Part shown: piece by piece, positions 24,888 to 33,791 of the stretch
How the letters are laid out: each line of letters begins with the position of its first letter
How positions within the stretch are numbered: position 1 is the first letter of the stretch
From: Candidatus Thorarchaeota archaeon MP11T_1
GTDB lineage: Archaea; Asgardarchaeota; Thorarchaeia; Thorarchaeales; Thorarchaeaceae
Direction: 5' to 3'
NCBI GenBank assembly: GCA_002825515.1
Contig: PJET01000001.1
Span: 59,793-123,792, forward strand
Length of the DNA stretch: 64,000 bases
Made by a program: the position numbers and the translations under genes
Notes under the pieces: generated by a model
What the model was told of the DNA's origin: nothing
Seen by the model: the letters and a program-made list of their open reading frames with translations, nothing else
Database searches by the model: none

Positions 24888-26300
24888 TCATGCCAAGTCG
24901 AGAGGAATATCAGAAGGAGACGCCTCTCTTCTTACCACACTATAGGTCAAAGCATCAAAGTATTTCGAAACATCCCATTTCCAACTGTCACTTCTTCTGT
25001 CATACATATTAGCAACTTTCGTTGATTGACCTGTCCCTGCTGCTACGACATGGGCACTGTAATCATGGATTTTTGAGGTCTCATCGTTGAGTACTTCTAT
25101 CAAATCACGACTGGAGCCTCCAGGTAGAGCAGACACAAGTAGGACTTTTTTCTCTGATGAATCCTCAATATTCTGAATTCTGCTTTGGTATGTAATTGGT
25201 AGATGATTCCATGCTGTAATGATGTCGCCCGCACATTCAGGACTGAGGAAAGAAACTACTCTGTCACTAAGACGAGGGATATTGACTCTAGTCCTTGGTA
25301 AGACCACTCGTTTCTTGATAATCTGAGATCGTTTTCTAAAAGCTGTGGAAGCTGATAGTCCTGTAGAAGCCACAATATCATTTCCTGTACTATCATAATC
25401 ATCAACAAGAGCATCAATTATCTTAACATCTGCATAGGTGAAACTGTTAGGTGCACGCGGAGAAGTAGTAGCAACATCAGCCAATAATAGTGGGTCACCA
25501 CCTTTCCGTAACATTAGACGAAAGTGAAGCAAGTCAAGAGTCCAGCCATCTTGAGAATTGAAGTATCGTCCGCTAAAGAAGGGTCTTCCATCTGAGAGGG
25601 ACCAAACAGAAACGCTGCCTGTGCTCCCTCGAAAAGATCGTATTGTATCCAGAAGTTCACTCCTTTTTTTATGGGGTATTGTAGCAACAACTAGGACTAA
25701 AGGGGAATAACCATCAACCATGAGAGTCTTTTGTACATAAGGACCAGAGAGAACCAAGGATGGAGATTCAAAAATAATAAGCACACGTTCAAGTCCAAGT
25801 TTGCATGTGTTCAACATACCAACTGTTCGCAAGACCCCAGATTCGCTAAGTCGTTTTTGAGCTCGTCTTGTCTGAGCATAGCTCAACCCTGAGTTTTTGG
25901 CTAGCTCATTCAAGGCTACACCTGGATTCTTGATAGCTGTTTCAAGAAACGGAAGCTCCGTCTTCGACAGACGGGATATATTGTCTTCCCAAAGCTGTAC
26001 AATAAGACTCATGACATCCCTCTGAGAGATGATTGAAACACCACCAAGATTGACAACTTCTTCTAGTCGTCGTGTTAAGAGGGAGTATAGACTTCCTCTG
26101 TAAGAAGTGACCATTGAACGTAGTAATTCGAATTCCGCGTCAGTTTGAAAAACTTGGAGTTGACCACCATCTTCAAAGGTCCTTACAAGGCGTAAAATCG
26201 CTGTTGCACTTGGTGAGAGTTTGTTTTCAAAGGTTGGACCTCGGTCCTCACTCATTACTGTTTCATCCTGACCTTGGGTGTCGAATTCTGGCTGAGTCAC
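24888..26300 (-). CDS. Protein with two winged-helix (AsnC/Lrp-like) segments
   Basis: 470 residues. Two HTH-like units: about 125-165 (LNELAKNSGLSYAQTRRAQK then RLSESGVLRTVG) and about 295-335 (DIVASTGLSASTAFRKRSQI). Each is followed by an alpha/beta segment, so the protein looks like an internal duplication of HTH plus effector-like domain. The N-terminal 30 residues are acidic and disordered; a second Met at residue 16 could be the start. Probable transcription factor; ligand and target unknown. Confidence 0.6.
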   Translation of the reverse strand: MTQPEFDTQGQDETVMSEDRGPTFENKLSPSATAILRLVRTFEDGGQLQVFQTDAEFELLRSMVTSYRGSLYSLLTRRLEEVVNLGGVSIISQRDVMSLIVQLWEDNISRLSKTELPFLETAIKNPGVALNELAKNSGLSYAQTRRAQKRLSESGVLRTVGMLNTCKLGLERVLIIFESPSLVLSGPYVQKTLMVDGYSPLVLVVATIPHKKRSELLDTIRSFRGSTGSVSVWSLSDGRPFFSGRYFNSQDGWTLDLLHFRLMLRKGGDPLLLADVATTSPRAPNSFTYADVKIIDALVDDYDSTGNDIVASTGLSASTAFRKRSQIIKKRVVLPRTRVNIPRLSDRVVSFLSPECAGDIITAWNHLPITYQSRIQNIEDSSEKKVLLVSALPGGSSRDLIEVLNDETSKIHDYSAHVVAAGTGQSTKVANMYDRRSDSWKWDVSKYFDALTYSVVRREASPSDIPLDLA

Positions 26301-26377
26301 AATAAAGCCTCACAGACTCTGTTCTAAAGGCTAGTAATACCTATGTTAAGAAGTATTGAGGATAGCATAAAAGGCCG

Positions 26378-27136
26378 TCAAAGTGGCATACTATCCTTCC
26401 AGAGAGACTCAAAGTAACTACTACTCATCGCAGCAAAAATGGCGTGAGAAGAATAGATACCCAGGAATTCATCGCCCTCATTTCCACCAGCCAGCATAAT
26501 CAAAGTGTCTTTGTGATCAACTACGAGGCCAGCTCCAAAGACACGGTCTCGTGTTCTAACTTCAAACTTTTTTGGAATAATATCCTTCAAAACGTCTGTA
26601 ATTGATGAGGTCAGAATTCGTACCTTTGCTTTGACATGAAGGACACGTTCAACAACCGTATCCACATCTTCAGCTGAGAGATCAAAGGAAGGAAGAGAGA
26701 GAAGAACCTCTTCTTTGGCATTATCAAGCATCTCCATTGCTTTAGCAAGGATTGAGGCACGACCGTGAACAACCCAAACATCACGGGCTGTTGCCTTTGT
26801 TTCCTTTTCGAATAACGGTTGTAGTTCTTCAACTACAACTCTGCTTGATTCTTTAAGTCGATCTTCCCAATCAAGGCGAATAAGACGCATGACCTCTGTT
26901 GGAGCTTTAGCAATGTATGTAGTGGGTCTACCTTTCCTTACTTGGATAAACTGCTTCTCTTCCAATCGACCTAACACATCATAGATTCTTGAGTAAGGGA
27001 CTTTCGATTTCGTTGACACATCAGAAGCACCCATCTGACCTCCAGCAACAAGTACTAGATATGCGTGGGTTTCGTATTCTGTAAGACCGAGCTGCTTCAA
27101 TGCCTTAAGGGTTGCTTCACTCACTGACATCATCAT
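26378..27136 (-). CDS. TrmB-family transcriptional regulator
   Basis: 252 residues. N-terminal winged helix with the TrmB signature LGLTEYETHAYLVLVAGG and KVPYSRIYDVLGRLEEKQFI followed by GRPTTYIAKAP; a coiled-coil linker; and a C-terminal PLD-like effector domain (about 115-245). TrmB proteins sense sugars or other metabolites and repress or activate transport genes. Three Met codons open the frame; any may be used. It is the last gene of the minus-strand run that begins with Fpg, so it may regulate that run. Confidence 0.85.
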   Translation of the reverse strand: MMMSVSEATLKALKQLGLTEYETHAYLVLVAGGQMGASDVSTKSKVPYSRIYDVLGRLEEKQFIQVRKGRPTTYIAKAPTEVMRLIRLDWEDRLKESSRVVVEELQPLFEKETKATARDVWVVHGRASILAKAMEMLDNAKEEVLLSLPSFDLSAEDVDTVVERVLHVKAKVRILTSSITDVLKDIIPKKFEVRTRDRVFGAGLVVDHKDTLIMLAGGNEGDEFLGIYSSHAIFAAMSSSYFESLWKDSMPL

Positions 27137-27164
27137 TCAACCATAGAGCACAGTTTCTTCCGTC

Positions 27165-27737
27165 TTAAGGCTTGCCAAGAGAAGAAGTGTACCACTTCAA
27201 GAACTCTTCAAACGCCCTTGTTCTATGAGAGATGCGCACCTTTTCTTTGAGAGTCAGTTCAGCATATGTCTTTGAAAATCCATTGGGAACAAAGATTGGA
27301 TCATATCCAAAACCTTCTCGTCCAGCAGGTTCGTAGGCAATAGTTCCAGACATTGAACCAACGAAGGATTCTAAGATTCTATCGTCACAATATCCCACAG
27401 CTGTCATGAACTTTGATGTACGTTCCGTTTTACCTTTCATAAGTTTGAGAATTCCTTCATACCCTATTGATTTGAGTACAATTGCAGCATATGGACCAGG
27501 GAACCCATTGAGAGAATCAACGAAAAGTCCTGTATCATCCACCACAACTGGTCGTCGAAGGGTGTCAAAAGCTGTTTTCGCAGCTATACGAGCAATCTTT
27601 TCGATGCTGTCGGACTGAATCTCATGTTTCTCGATGGAAGTGGTTTCGAAATCTACATCATATTTTTTGAAGAGGGGGTTTAGCTCCTTGAGTTTGTGTT
27701 GGTTTTGTGTTACAAGGACAAGCCTATCCTTTGACAT
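27165..27737 (-). CDS. rdgB: XTP/dITP diphosphatase (HAM1/RdgB)
   Basis: 190 residues. LVLVTQNQHKLKELNPLFKK at the N-terminus, VVDDTGLFVDSLNGFPGPYA in the middle and GREGFGYDPIFVPNG near the C-terminus are diagnostic. It hydrolyses ITP, dITP and XTP to the monophosphates, preventing misincorporation. Its first codons overlap the end of the LLM oxidoreductase gene by 14 bases. Confidence 0.94.
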   Translation of the reverse strand: MSKDRLVLVTQNQHKLKELNPLFKKYDVDFETTSIEKHEIQSDSIEKIARIAAKTAFDTLRRPVVVDDTGLFVDSLNGFPGPYAAIVLKSIGYEGILKLMKGKTERTSKFMTAVGYCDDRILESFVGSMSGTIAYEPAGREGFGYDPIFVPNGFSKTYAELTLKEKVRISHRTRAFEEFLKWYTSSLGKP

Positions 27738-28848
27738 AGGCTATGACCTCTTTCATTATCTTGTAGGAAGACTTGACTTTCTCCAGGTTGAACATTCCTG
27801 AAGCGTTCCACATAATGCAATGTTCGAGTCCTTGTTTCGCAAAATCCTCAAGCAGTCCAATCATAGTTTCTGTACCTCCATACATGAAGAAATCCTGCAT
27901 GATTTCTAGTGGTACTTTTTCAATGGCATCTAATATGGTCTTTCTGTCATACCCCATGGGAATATAATCTGTCAATGAGTGGAAATCATCTCCGAACGGA
28001 TGGTCATAACCAAGACGCTTCCAATAGACATCAGGATGGAGGAGTGCAAAAGCCTTAGCAAGCGGAGTGTTCATCATTTTCTCACATTCTGCTGGGTCTT
28101 CATCCAAGATACACCAGTTCCATAATGCAGCGGTGAAAGGACCAGTTCTGTCGAGCTTCTTCCTATGGTTTTGAATCTCCCTCAGGCGCTCGCCATAAGC
28201 ACCGGGATTCAGGTCTGTTGGAATCCATCCATCACCATATTCAGCAGTCAATTTGAGCATCTTAGGACCCATGGCAGCTATCCAAATTGGTGGAGGTTTT
28301 CCATCCTCCGCAGGTCTTAGTGACATGACCGCGTCTTTCAGTTTCCAATATTTTCCATCATAGTCAAATGGTTCATGAGTCTTCCAGACCATTCTGATAA
28401 TCTCGAGAGCTTCACGGAGTTTTCCAACTTGTCCTGAGTATTTCAGACCATAAGGTTCTATATTCTCAATCTCTCCAGCTCCAATGCCAAGAACTGTTCT
28501 TCCTCGACTTATGTGGTCGAGAGTGAGAAAGGTCTGTGCGAGGAGGATTGGATGACGCCGCAAAGGTTCAGTGACTGAAGAAATAAGCTGTACATTCTCA
28601 GTGATCGCTGCACACGCACTCATGATGGCGGATAGTTCGAAGTAAGTGTGAGGTGACTGTTGGAAAAGAGCCAATGGTGTGATATCAGGTGTCCAGATAC
28701 TCTCAGGGACAAATCCTGCAAAATGATCTGGGAAAGCCATACTGTCATATCCTAGTGAGTCAATGAGCTTTGCATTCTTCAGCGCGTTGTCCCAAGGAGG
28801 TAGAAAGGGACCTGGCGCGCCTATTTTGATGTCATGTATATCAACCAC
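27724..28848 (-). CDS. LLM-class (F420-dependent) oxidoreductase
   Basis: 374 residues with a bacterial-luciferase-like TIM barrel. IGAPGPFLPPWDNALKNAKL, LGYDSMAFPDHFAGFV and RTVLGIGAGEIENIEPYGL fit the methylene-H4MPT reductase/F420 branch of the family, as does PPPIWIAAMGPKMLKLTAEY. The cofactor is probably F420 (family inference, archaeal host). The substrate cannot be named. One base after M20 peptidase, overlapping rdgB; likely one transcript. Confidence 0.85.
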   Translation of the reverse strand: MVDIHDIKIGAPGPFLPPWDNALKNAKLIDSLGYDSMAFPDHFAGFVPESIWTPDITPLALFQQSPHTYFELSAIMSACAAITENVQLISSVTEPLRRHPILLAQTFLTLDHISRGRTVLGIGAGEIENIEPYGLKYSGQVGKLREALEIIRMVWKTHEPFDYDGKYWKLKDAVMSLRPAEDGKPPPIWIAAMGPKMLKLTAEYGDGWIPTDLNPGAYGERLREIQNHRKKLDRTGPFTAALWNWCILDEDPAECEKMMNTPLAKAFALLHPDVYWKRLGYDHPFGDDFHSLTDYIPMGYDRKTILDAIEKVPLEIMQDFFMYGGTETMIGLLEDFAKQGLEHCIMWNASGMFNLEKVKSSYKIMKEVIAYVKG

Positions 28849-30033
28849 TTAGTCGCACGTCTCCGCAAAGTGAATGAGGACCTTCTTAACTTTTTTAAAG
28901 TCCTCCAAATGCATGAATTCATCCAATCCATGGTAATTGTTATCGTCTCTTAGTGTTCCGTAACACACCGTTGGTATTCCATGAGAAGTGAAGTAATGAC
29001 CATCATTTCCTCCCAGATCAGCTGCGATTTTTATATCTGGATCAACAATATCTTTGACAGCGTTATGGAATGCTTTGACATACTTATTCTCAGGGTCTGA
29101 TCCCCAACCAGCATGTTTGGTCTTGAACTCAAGCGACGCCTCGACAAAGGTTTCTTCCTTTGCCGTTTCAAAGAAGTCCTCGATGTCTTTGACGACTTCA
29201 TCCACATCTTCCTCTGGTATGGTTCGACAGTCAAAGGATATGTCGGCTTTGCCCGGAATGGTATTGGTTTTACTACCAGCATTGTAGACTGTCATTGAGA
29301 ATCGACCCCAGAGTGTTCGATGGGGACTCCCAGGAGGTGCGGGTAGATTTGACTCTACCTTTCGTCTAATATCTACATAGTCCAACATGACCTGCATCAG
29401 CGGAATGGAGAGATGAATAGCATTTGCGAACTTGAATGGATATCCAGCATGACCTTGAGACCCACGAACCGTCATTGTACCAGCGATAACACCACTTGCA
29501 CCTGTACTGACATATTCAGGACCTGAATCTACAACAATACCAAAATCACCCTCTATCTTCGGAGGGCCATTCATTAGATAATCAATCCCCCAAACACCAC
29601 CAATCTCTTCATTTGGACTGATCAGAATCTTCCAATTGACCTTCGATGTACCCTTCTTAATTAGCTCCTTCGCAGAGCTGACTGCAGCAACGATGTTACC
29701 TTTATTGTCACTTGCACCACGACCATATGCTTTCCCTCCTTCAATCGTCAGCTCGAACGGAGGTTTTTTCCATTCGTCAGTTTCTCCAGCTGGGACAACG
29801 TCATAGTGAGTGCAGAGCAATATCGTGGTTTTAGCACCAGTATCCATTGTTGCGACCACATTGGGTTGTGGTATCCCCTCATGCATTGAATCAAATACCT
29901 CAACCTCGAGACCTGCTTCTAGACAGTATTTCTTTATCACTTCAGCACAGACTGCATAGTTCTTCTTTTCATCACTGTTAGTGTCCAATTCAACAATCTC
30001 TCGAAGGAATTGTTCTTCCCATTTATCCATCAC
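28849..30033 (-). CDS. M20-family zinc peptidase/deacylase
   Basis: 394 residues. LLCTHYDVVPAGE (first metal His and Asp), GRGASDNKGNIVAA (bridging Asp), SPNEEIGGVWGIDYLM (catalytic and metal Glu) and the C-terminal GGNDGHYFTSHGIP form the M20 site; a dimerisation domain lies between. Family members include DapE, ArgE and dipeptidases. This one most resembles the diaminopimelate/acetylornithine-like group by length, but the substrate is open. Followed immediately by the LLM gene. Confidence 0.88.
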   Translation of the reverse strand: MMDKWEEQFLREIVELDTNSDEKKNYAVCAEVIKKYCLEAGLEVEVFDSMHEGIPQPNVVATMDTGAKTTILLCTHYDVVPAGETDEWKKPPFELTIEGGKAYGRGASDNKGNIVAAVSSAKELIKKGTSKVNWKILISPNEEIGGVWGIDYLMNGPPKIEGDFGIVVDSGPEYVSTGASGVIAGTMTVRGSQGHAGYPFKFANAIHLSIPLMQVMLDYVDIRRKVESNLPAPPGSPHRTLWGRFSMTVYNAGSKTNTIPGKADISFDCRTIPEEDVDEVVKDIEDFFETAKEETFVEASLEFKTKHAGWGSDPENKYVKAFHNAVKDIVDPDIKIAADLGGNDGHYFTSHGIPTVCYGTLRDDNNYHGLDEFMHLEDFKKVKKVLIHFAETCD

Positions 30034-30079
30034 AGCTCATCTCCGATGTGTATTGCATATAGAGCTAATGTCACTCATA

Positions 30080-30883
30080 TTATTTCTGGCAGGTCTGACA
30101 ATAGTTGGTCCTGAATCGATTTGCAGAAACTTCAGACACTCGGCCACCGCAGAGAGGACAAATTTTGCCACCTCTATTGTGAACCATAAGGAAATCCCTT
30201 TTCTCTATTGAAATCTCATCAAGAGACCTTTCTGCGAGAATATCCCGAATTCGAACCAGGACTTTTTTCATCGCACTGTAGAGATTCTCAACCTCACTGG
30301 AAGTCAGACTGGACCGTTTTCGGAAAGGTAAGATTCCAGCGTAAAGTAGAATCTCATCAGCATATGCGTTCCCTATACCTTTCACAAATCTTTGATTCCT
30401 AAGAACATTCTTGATTTGTCCGTTGTGACGTTTGAGCCGCTCTTGGAACACATTAAGTGTTAGGGTTGGGTCTAAAGCTGAGGGTCCTCTCTCTTCAAAG
30501 TCCGCAACCCTCGAATAATCGCCTTTGTCAACGAGATATATCCGACCCATTTTCTTTGCATCAGAATACCAAAGTGTCAAGTTGTCGGAATGAATAGACA
30601 CCATATCATAACTTGTAGGCTTCTTGAACCTTGAAATCATCCTAAGTTTCCCCGTTAACATAAGGTTCAGCACAAGATCATAATTGGTAAGAGAAAAAAC
30701 CAAGAACTTGCCATCTGCAGCTATAGATTCAAAGGTTTCTCCAACTGATTTTGCCTTAAATTCATCAATGGGTAGTCCGTGTACAACTATATGATTATGA
30801 ACCATAATCTTCTTGATGGTTAGACCTACAAGATGGGTTGTTAATCTTTCAGCAATAATCTCTAGTTCTGGAAGTTCTGGCAT
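30080..30883 (-). CDS. mutM: Fpg/Nei-family DNA glycosylase
   Basis: 267 residues. PELPELEIIAERLTTHLVGL gives the catalytic N-terminal proline and the conserved Glu; DGKFLVFSLTNYDLVLNLML and RFVKGIGNAYADEILLYAGI (H2TH) follow; the C-terminus has a four-cysteine zinc finger (KICPLCGG, YCQTC). It excises oxidised bases, e.g. 8-oxoguanine, and nicks the strand. Such bacterial-type enzymes are scattered among archaea, so past transfer is likely. First gene of the minus-strand run down to the TrmB regulator. Confidence 0.92.
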   Translation of the reverse strand: MPELPELEIIAERLTTHLVGLTIKKIMVHNHIVVHGLPIDEFKAKSVGETFESIAADGKFLVFSLTNYDLVLNLMLTGKLRMISRFKKPTSYDMVSIHSDNLTLWYSDAKKMGRIYLVDKGDYSRVADFEERGPSALDPTLTLNVFQERLKRHNGQIKNVLRNQRFVKGIGNAYADEILLYAGILPFRKRSSLTSSEVENLYSAMKKVLVRIRDILAERSLDEISIEKRDFLMVHNRGGKICPLCGGRVSEVSANRFRTNYCQTCQK

Positions 30884-30969
30884 CTTCTCACCAAAGTCCA
30901 GTTTTCATGAACATATAATGATAAGACAGTTTTGCATCCACTAATCGCAATGACCAAAAGGCACTGCTC

Positions 30970-30978
30970 GTATATAAG
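30970..30978 (+). promoter_or_regulatory. TATA box for the 31004 gene
   Basis: GTATATAAG 26-34 bases before the start codon at 31004, compatible with a very short leader. Confidence 0.5.
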
Positions 30979-31003
30979 CAGACAAACAAAGTAGTGAAGG
31001 AAC

Positions 31004-31654
31004 ATGAACCATCACCAGAGAATCATTATAGCTGTTACTCTCACCTTTGTGATTACTTTTTCAATAGGATTTGTAACTGAAAATATCCGTCAGTCAATGA
31101 CGTTCGTCTGGTCTATCGAGGGTGGTGATGAATTCATTTTTGATGTTAAAGTCATTGGGAATACGATAATTAATTCTACAGTTCTTCCTCCACCATTCAT
31201 AGAAATGAATAACACCCAAATCCGTGTTGAAGTGTTATCACTTCCAAATGTTTCAATCATATTTTACGCTCAAACATTTCTTGAAAACATAGTAGAATAC
31301 ACGAAAACAAGATCCGAGTTCTCAAATGGATCTGTTTTACCATCCGGGATAGGGGCCACAATCAATAGACACATCTCATACTGTATTCTCCCAGTTGGAG
31401 GATGGTTTCACCTTGACTCATTCTTTCCAAATCAAAGAGATCAACCTTCCATGATGCACGAGTCCTATCTCTCTAGATTTCAGAGAAACCTCTTCTATTT
31501 TGGCTACAGCGTCAATGAAACCTATGAGGCGCAAGAGTGGCATGGAATCCTAGACTTGGAAACTGGAGTTCCACAAATAGTTTCATTCTGGTTTTTCCGT
31601 ACAAGTCAAGCACTGACATATTGGTACAACCTGACTATGAGTCTTTTAACATAG
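31004..31654 (+). CDS. Secreted or membrane-anchored protein, unknown
   Basis: 216 residues with an N-terminal hydrophobic stretch (IIIAVTLTFVITFSIGFV) after a basic tip, a signal peptide or anchor. The rest is beta-rich with many Asn and aromatic residues and several N-glycosylation sequons (NNT, NST, NET, NLT). FVWSIEGGDEFIFDVKVIG looks like the start of the repeated beta domains common in Asgard surface proteins. No definite family. Sits 85 bases before the gelsolin gene on the same strand. Confidence 0.55.
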   Translation: MNHHQRIIIAVTLTFVITFSIGFVTENIRQSMTFVWSIEGGDEFIFDVKVIGNTIINSTVLPPPFIEMNNTQIRVEVLSLPNVSIIFYAQTFLENIVEYTKTRSEFSNGSVLPSGIGATINRHISYCILPVGGWFHLDSFFPNQRDQPSMMHESYLSRFQRNLFYFGYSVNETYEAQEWHGILDLETGVPQIVSFWFFRTSQALTYWYNLTMSLLT

Positions 31655-31689
31655 AACGGTTTTCAGAAACCAATCAATACTATATCAGA

Positions 31690-31701
31690 CTTTTATTTAT
31701 A
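31690..31701 (+). promoter_or_regulatory. TATA-like box upstream of gelsolin
   Basis: CTTTTATTTATA about 40-50 bases before the gelsolin ATG, with AGGAGAGGTG as ribosome-binding site nearby. Suggests the gelsolin gene has its own promoter. Confidence 0.4.
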
Positions 31702-31739
31702 CATGAATACGATTTTGGGTTTCATAGGAGAGGTGTTCT

Positions 31740-32336
31740 ATGCAAGAACCAGTTGTGTTTCATATTCAGAAAGGTAGACTCGTAAAAATGAAAGATCCAG
31801 GTGCTTTTGGACGAGGTGACTGCTATCTTGTCGATGATGGAATGAAGATCTATCTATGGATTGGTCCCAAGTCCACAGTTGATGAGAAGTTCCTAACAGC
31901 TGCAGCAGCGGTCATGACTGACCAATCACGTGAAGGAAAAGCGGATATTGACCGAATTGATGGAGGAGATGAACCTGCCGAATTTAAAGAGCTCTTTGAC
32001 GACTTCAGACTAACTGATGAAGACACTGAAGGCATCCTGAGAAAAGTCCAGATGGAAACTCATGAGCATAAGCTCTGGCGAGTTCATCGTGAAGGTGATG
32101 AGACCTTCTTTGCAGAGGTCAACCTAAACAAGAATTCCCTAAAGAGTGATGATGTTTACCTTCTTGATGCATGGGATGACATATGGGTCTGGCGAGGAAA
32201 GGATGCAACAGCTCGTGAGAAGTTCGATGGAAACATCCTAGCTCGACGTTACGACGCTGAACGTGTCGGAGTACAAGAGATTGAGATTATTGAGGAAGGA
32301 CAGGAACCAGAGGAATTCTTCAAGTCATTCCCGTAA
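31740..32336 (+). CDS. Two-domain gelsolin-like protein
   Basis: 198 residues made of two gelsolin-fold repeats. Domain 1 (about 1-95) has GDCYLVDDGMKIYLWIGPKS and a GGDEPAEFKELF end; domain 2 (about 100-198) has DDVYLLDAWDDIWVWRGKDA and EEGQEPEEFFKSFP. The paired GDCYLVD/WIG pattern is the hallmark of gelsolin. Two-domain gelsolins of this length have been described from Thorarchaeota and shown to act on actin (established knowledge), and this window encodes an actin at 53914-55053. Function is likely to sever, cap or otherwise regulate filaments, with calcium dependence possible. No signal peptide; cytosolic. Strong GGAGAGGTG site before the ATG. Confidence 0.92.
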   Translation: MQEPVVFHIQKGRLVKMKDPGAFGRGDCYLVDDGMKIYLWIGPKSTVDEKFLTAAAAVMTDQSREGKADIDRIDGGDEPAEFKELFDDFRLTDEDTEGILRKVQMETHEHKLWRVHREGDETFFAEVNLNKNSLKSDDVYLLDAWDDIWVWRGKDATAREKFDGNILARRYDAERVGVQEIEIIEEGQEPEEFFKSFP

Positions 32337-32342
32337 AAGAGA

Positions 32343-33791
32343 TTATACTAACCTGTAGTGACCCGGGCGTGGTTCGTAGAGGATACCACTGTCTTTCATC
32401 CGCGCAAGGGTTTCTGCAGCAATATGACGTTCAACACCTGCTTCTTCTGCGATCTGGATAAGTGTGGGTCCCAAGGACCCACTTTTTCCTGTATCTAGTT
32501 TCTTGATTGCCTTTAATACGCTAGTGTTGAATTTATCAATTCGGCTCTCTTTACCCCACTCTTTCTCAACACCCTCTTTCAACTCAGTGAGTTCTATAAA
32601 CTCCTTAAGAGCTGGCTCAAGGATTTGATTCCATGCGTGTTTCAGATCTTTAGCATTCACCTTTTCCTTCCAAAATGCTCGTGCTGATGAACGTGCAAGT
32701 CTTAGAGTGCTAAGTGGTCGTCCAAGAGCATCTGCATCCAGTAAATGCCCTCGTGCTAGAACCCTCTCTTCAAAGCCAAAGCTCTCTCTTAGGGCGTCCA
32801 ACCTTGACAATACATACTCAGTACCAGCATCAATACTACGTTTGTCAACTTCAGGGGTTAGCATTTGGAATGTTATTGCAGATTTTAGAATAGGTAGTCG
32901 CAAATCAGCTGGGTTTCCAGTTTCAACCCAGAAATCTTCAGATGCCAAAGCTAACGGAACATCTGGGAGAAATGCTGTTTCAGTTTCTGTCATCGTACCA
33001 AGGGAGACCTCTCTATATCCTGAGGGGTCTTTACGCTGTACACAGATCTGATGCATCCTATTGATTGAATACGATCCAATATCGAAACGCCAGAGACGTG
33101 GTGCTTTGACTTTGAGTCCCTGAATATTTCTGAATACTGGCTGTCGCTTCTTCATGGCAGGAGGGAGAATATTCCTGATGAATGACAATAAACGTCGAAC
33201 TTGAACTTGGGAGGCAATGGCTTGAATGCCAGTAGTTAATCCGCCGATACTGTCTTGATAGGGAGGGCTAGAAACAAAGAGACGAGTAAAGACCCTTTTA
33301 CTGGCTTCGCCCATTCCAACTTTCTCAAAAAGGAGATCAGAGATCTCCTTGATATTCAAAGGAGGGCGAATCTCTGAAACAAAATCCATCGGTAATGAAT
33401 TCCAACTTTCTGCTGCAATTGCTCGAAGGATTGTATGGGATTCTTGAAGAGGCCTTGGTGCTGCTACACGAGAACCTACCACTTCAATGTAAGCCCCATC
33501 TGGAGGTAACTCGCGGTCTCTTTCAAAGAAGATAAACTCTCCATCAATCAACCAAGGACTGGGGCTAAGAAGTACCAAGGTGGTATCTCGAGTGTGGTGA
33601 ACGAACCCACGATATCTGTATAGGCGGGCAGTTTCTTTTTCCCTGAACTGCTTAAACAGCAGTGATTCCCATCGTGTAAATTCGGTTCCGAATTGTCGGG
33701 TATAGAGGTCACTGATACTTGTGGCATCTGCAAGCTTGTCACGCACAGATCCGTGACGTTCCAACAGCTCCTCTACGTCCATGTCAATCAA
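32343..33791 (-). CDS. MCM-like (possibly non-catalytic) protein with C-terminal winged helix
   Basis: 482 residues, unusual. The C-terminal 70 residues look like a winged helix (LIQIAEEAGVERHIAAETLA then GILYEPRPGHYRLV). Just before it, LARSSARAFWKEKVNAKDLK resembles the lid helix of MCM helicases, and RVFTRLFVSSPPYQDSIGGL resembles the entry to the MCM AAA+ module. No Walker A (GxxGxGKS/T) or Walker B is present, so ATP hydrolysis is unlikely. N-terminal OB-like strands (GAYIEVVGSRVAAPR). The start overlaps the methyltransferase stop in an ATGA, so they are coupled. MCM relation is a hypothesis. Confidence 0.4.
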   Translation of the reverse strand: MIDMDVEELLERHGSVRDKLADATSISDLYTRQFGTEFTRWESLLFKQFREKETARLYRYRGFVHHTRDTTLVLLSPSPWLIDGEFIFFERDRELPPDGAYIEVVGSRVAAPRPLQESHTILRAIAAESWNSLPMDFVSEIRPPLNIKEISDLLFEKVGMGEASKRVFTRLFVSSPPYQDSIGGLTTGIQAIASQVQVRRLLSFIRNILPPAMKKRQPVFRNIQGLKVKAPRLWRFDIGSYSINRMHQICVQRKDPSGYREVSLGTMTETETAFLPDVPLALASEDFWVETGNPADLRLPILKSAITFQMLTPEVDKRSIDAGTEYVLSRLDALRESFGFEERVLARGHLLDADALGRPLSTLRLARSSARAFWKEKVNAKDLKHAWNQILEPALKEFIELTELKEGVEKEWGKESRIDKFNTSVLKAIKKLDTGKSGSLGPTLIQIAEEAGVERHIAAETLARMKDSGILYEPRPGHYRLV

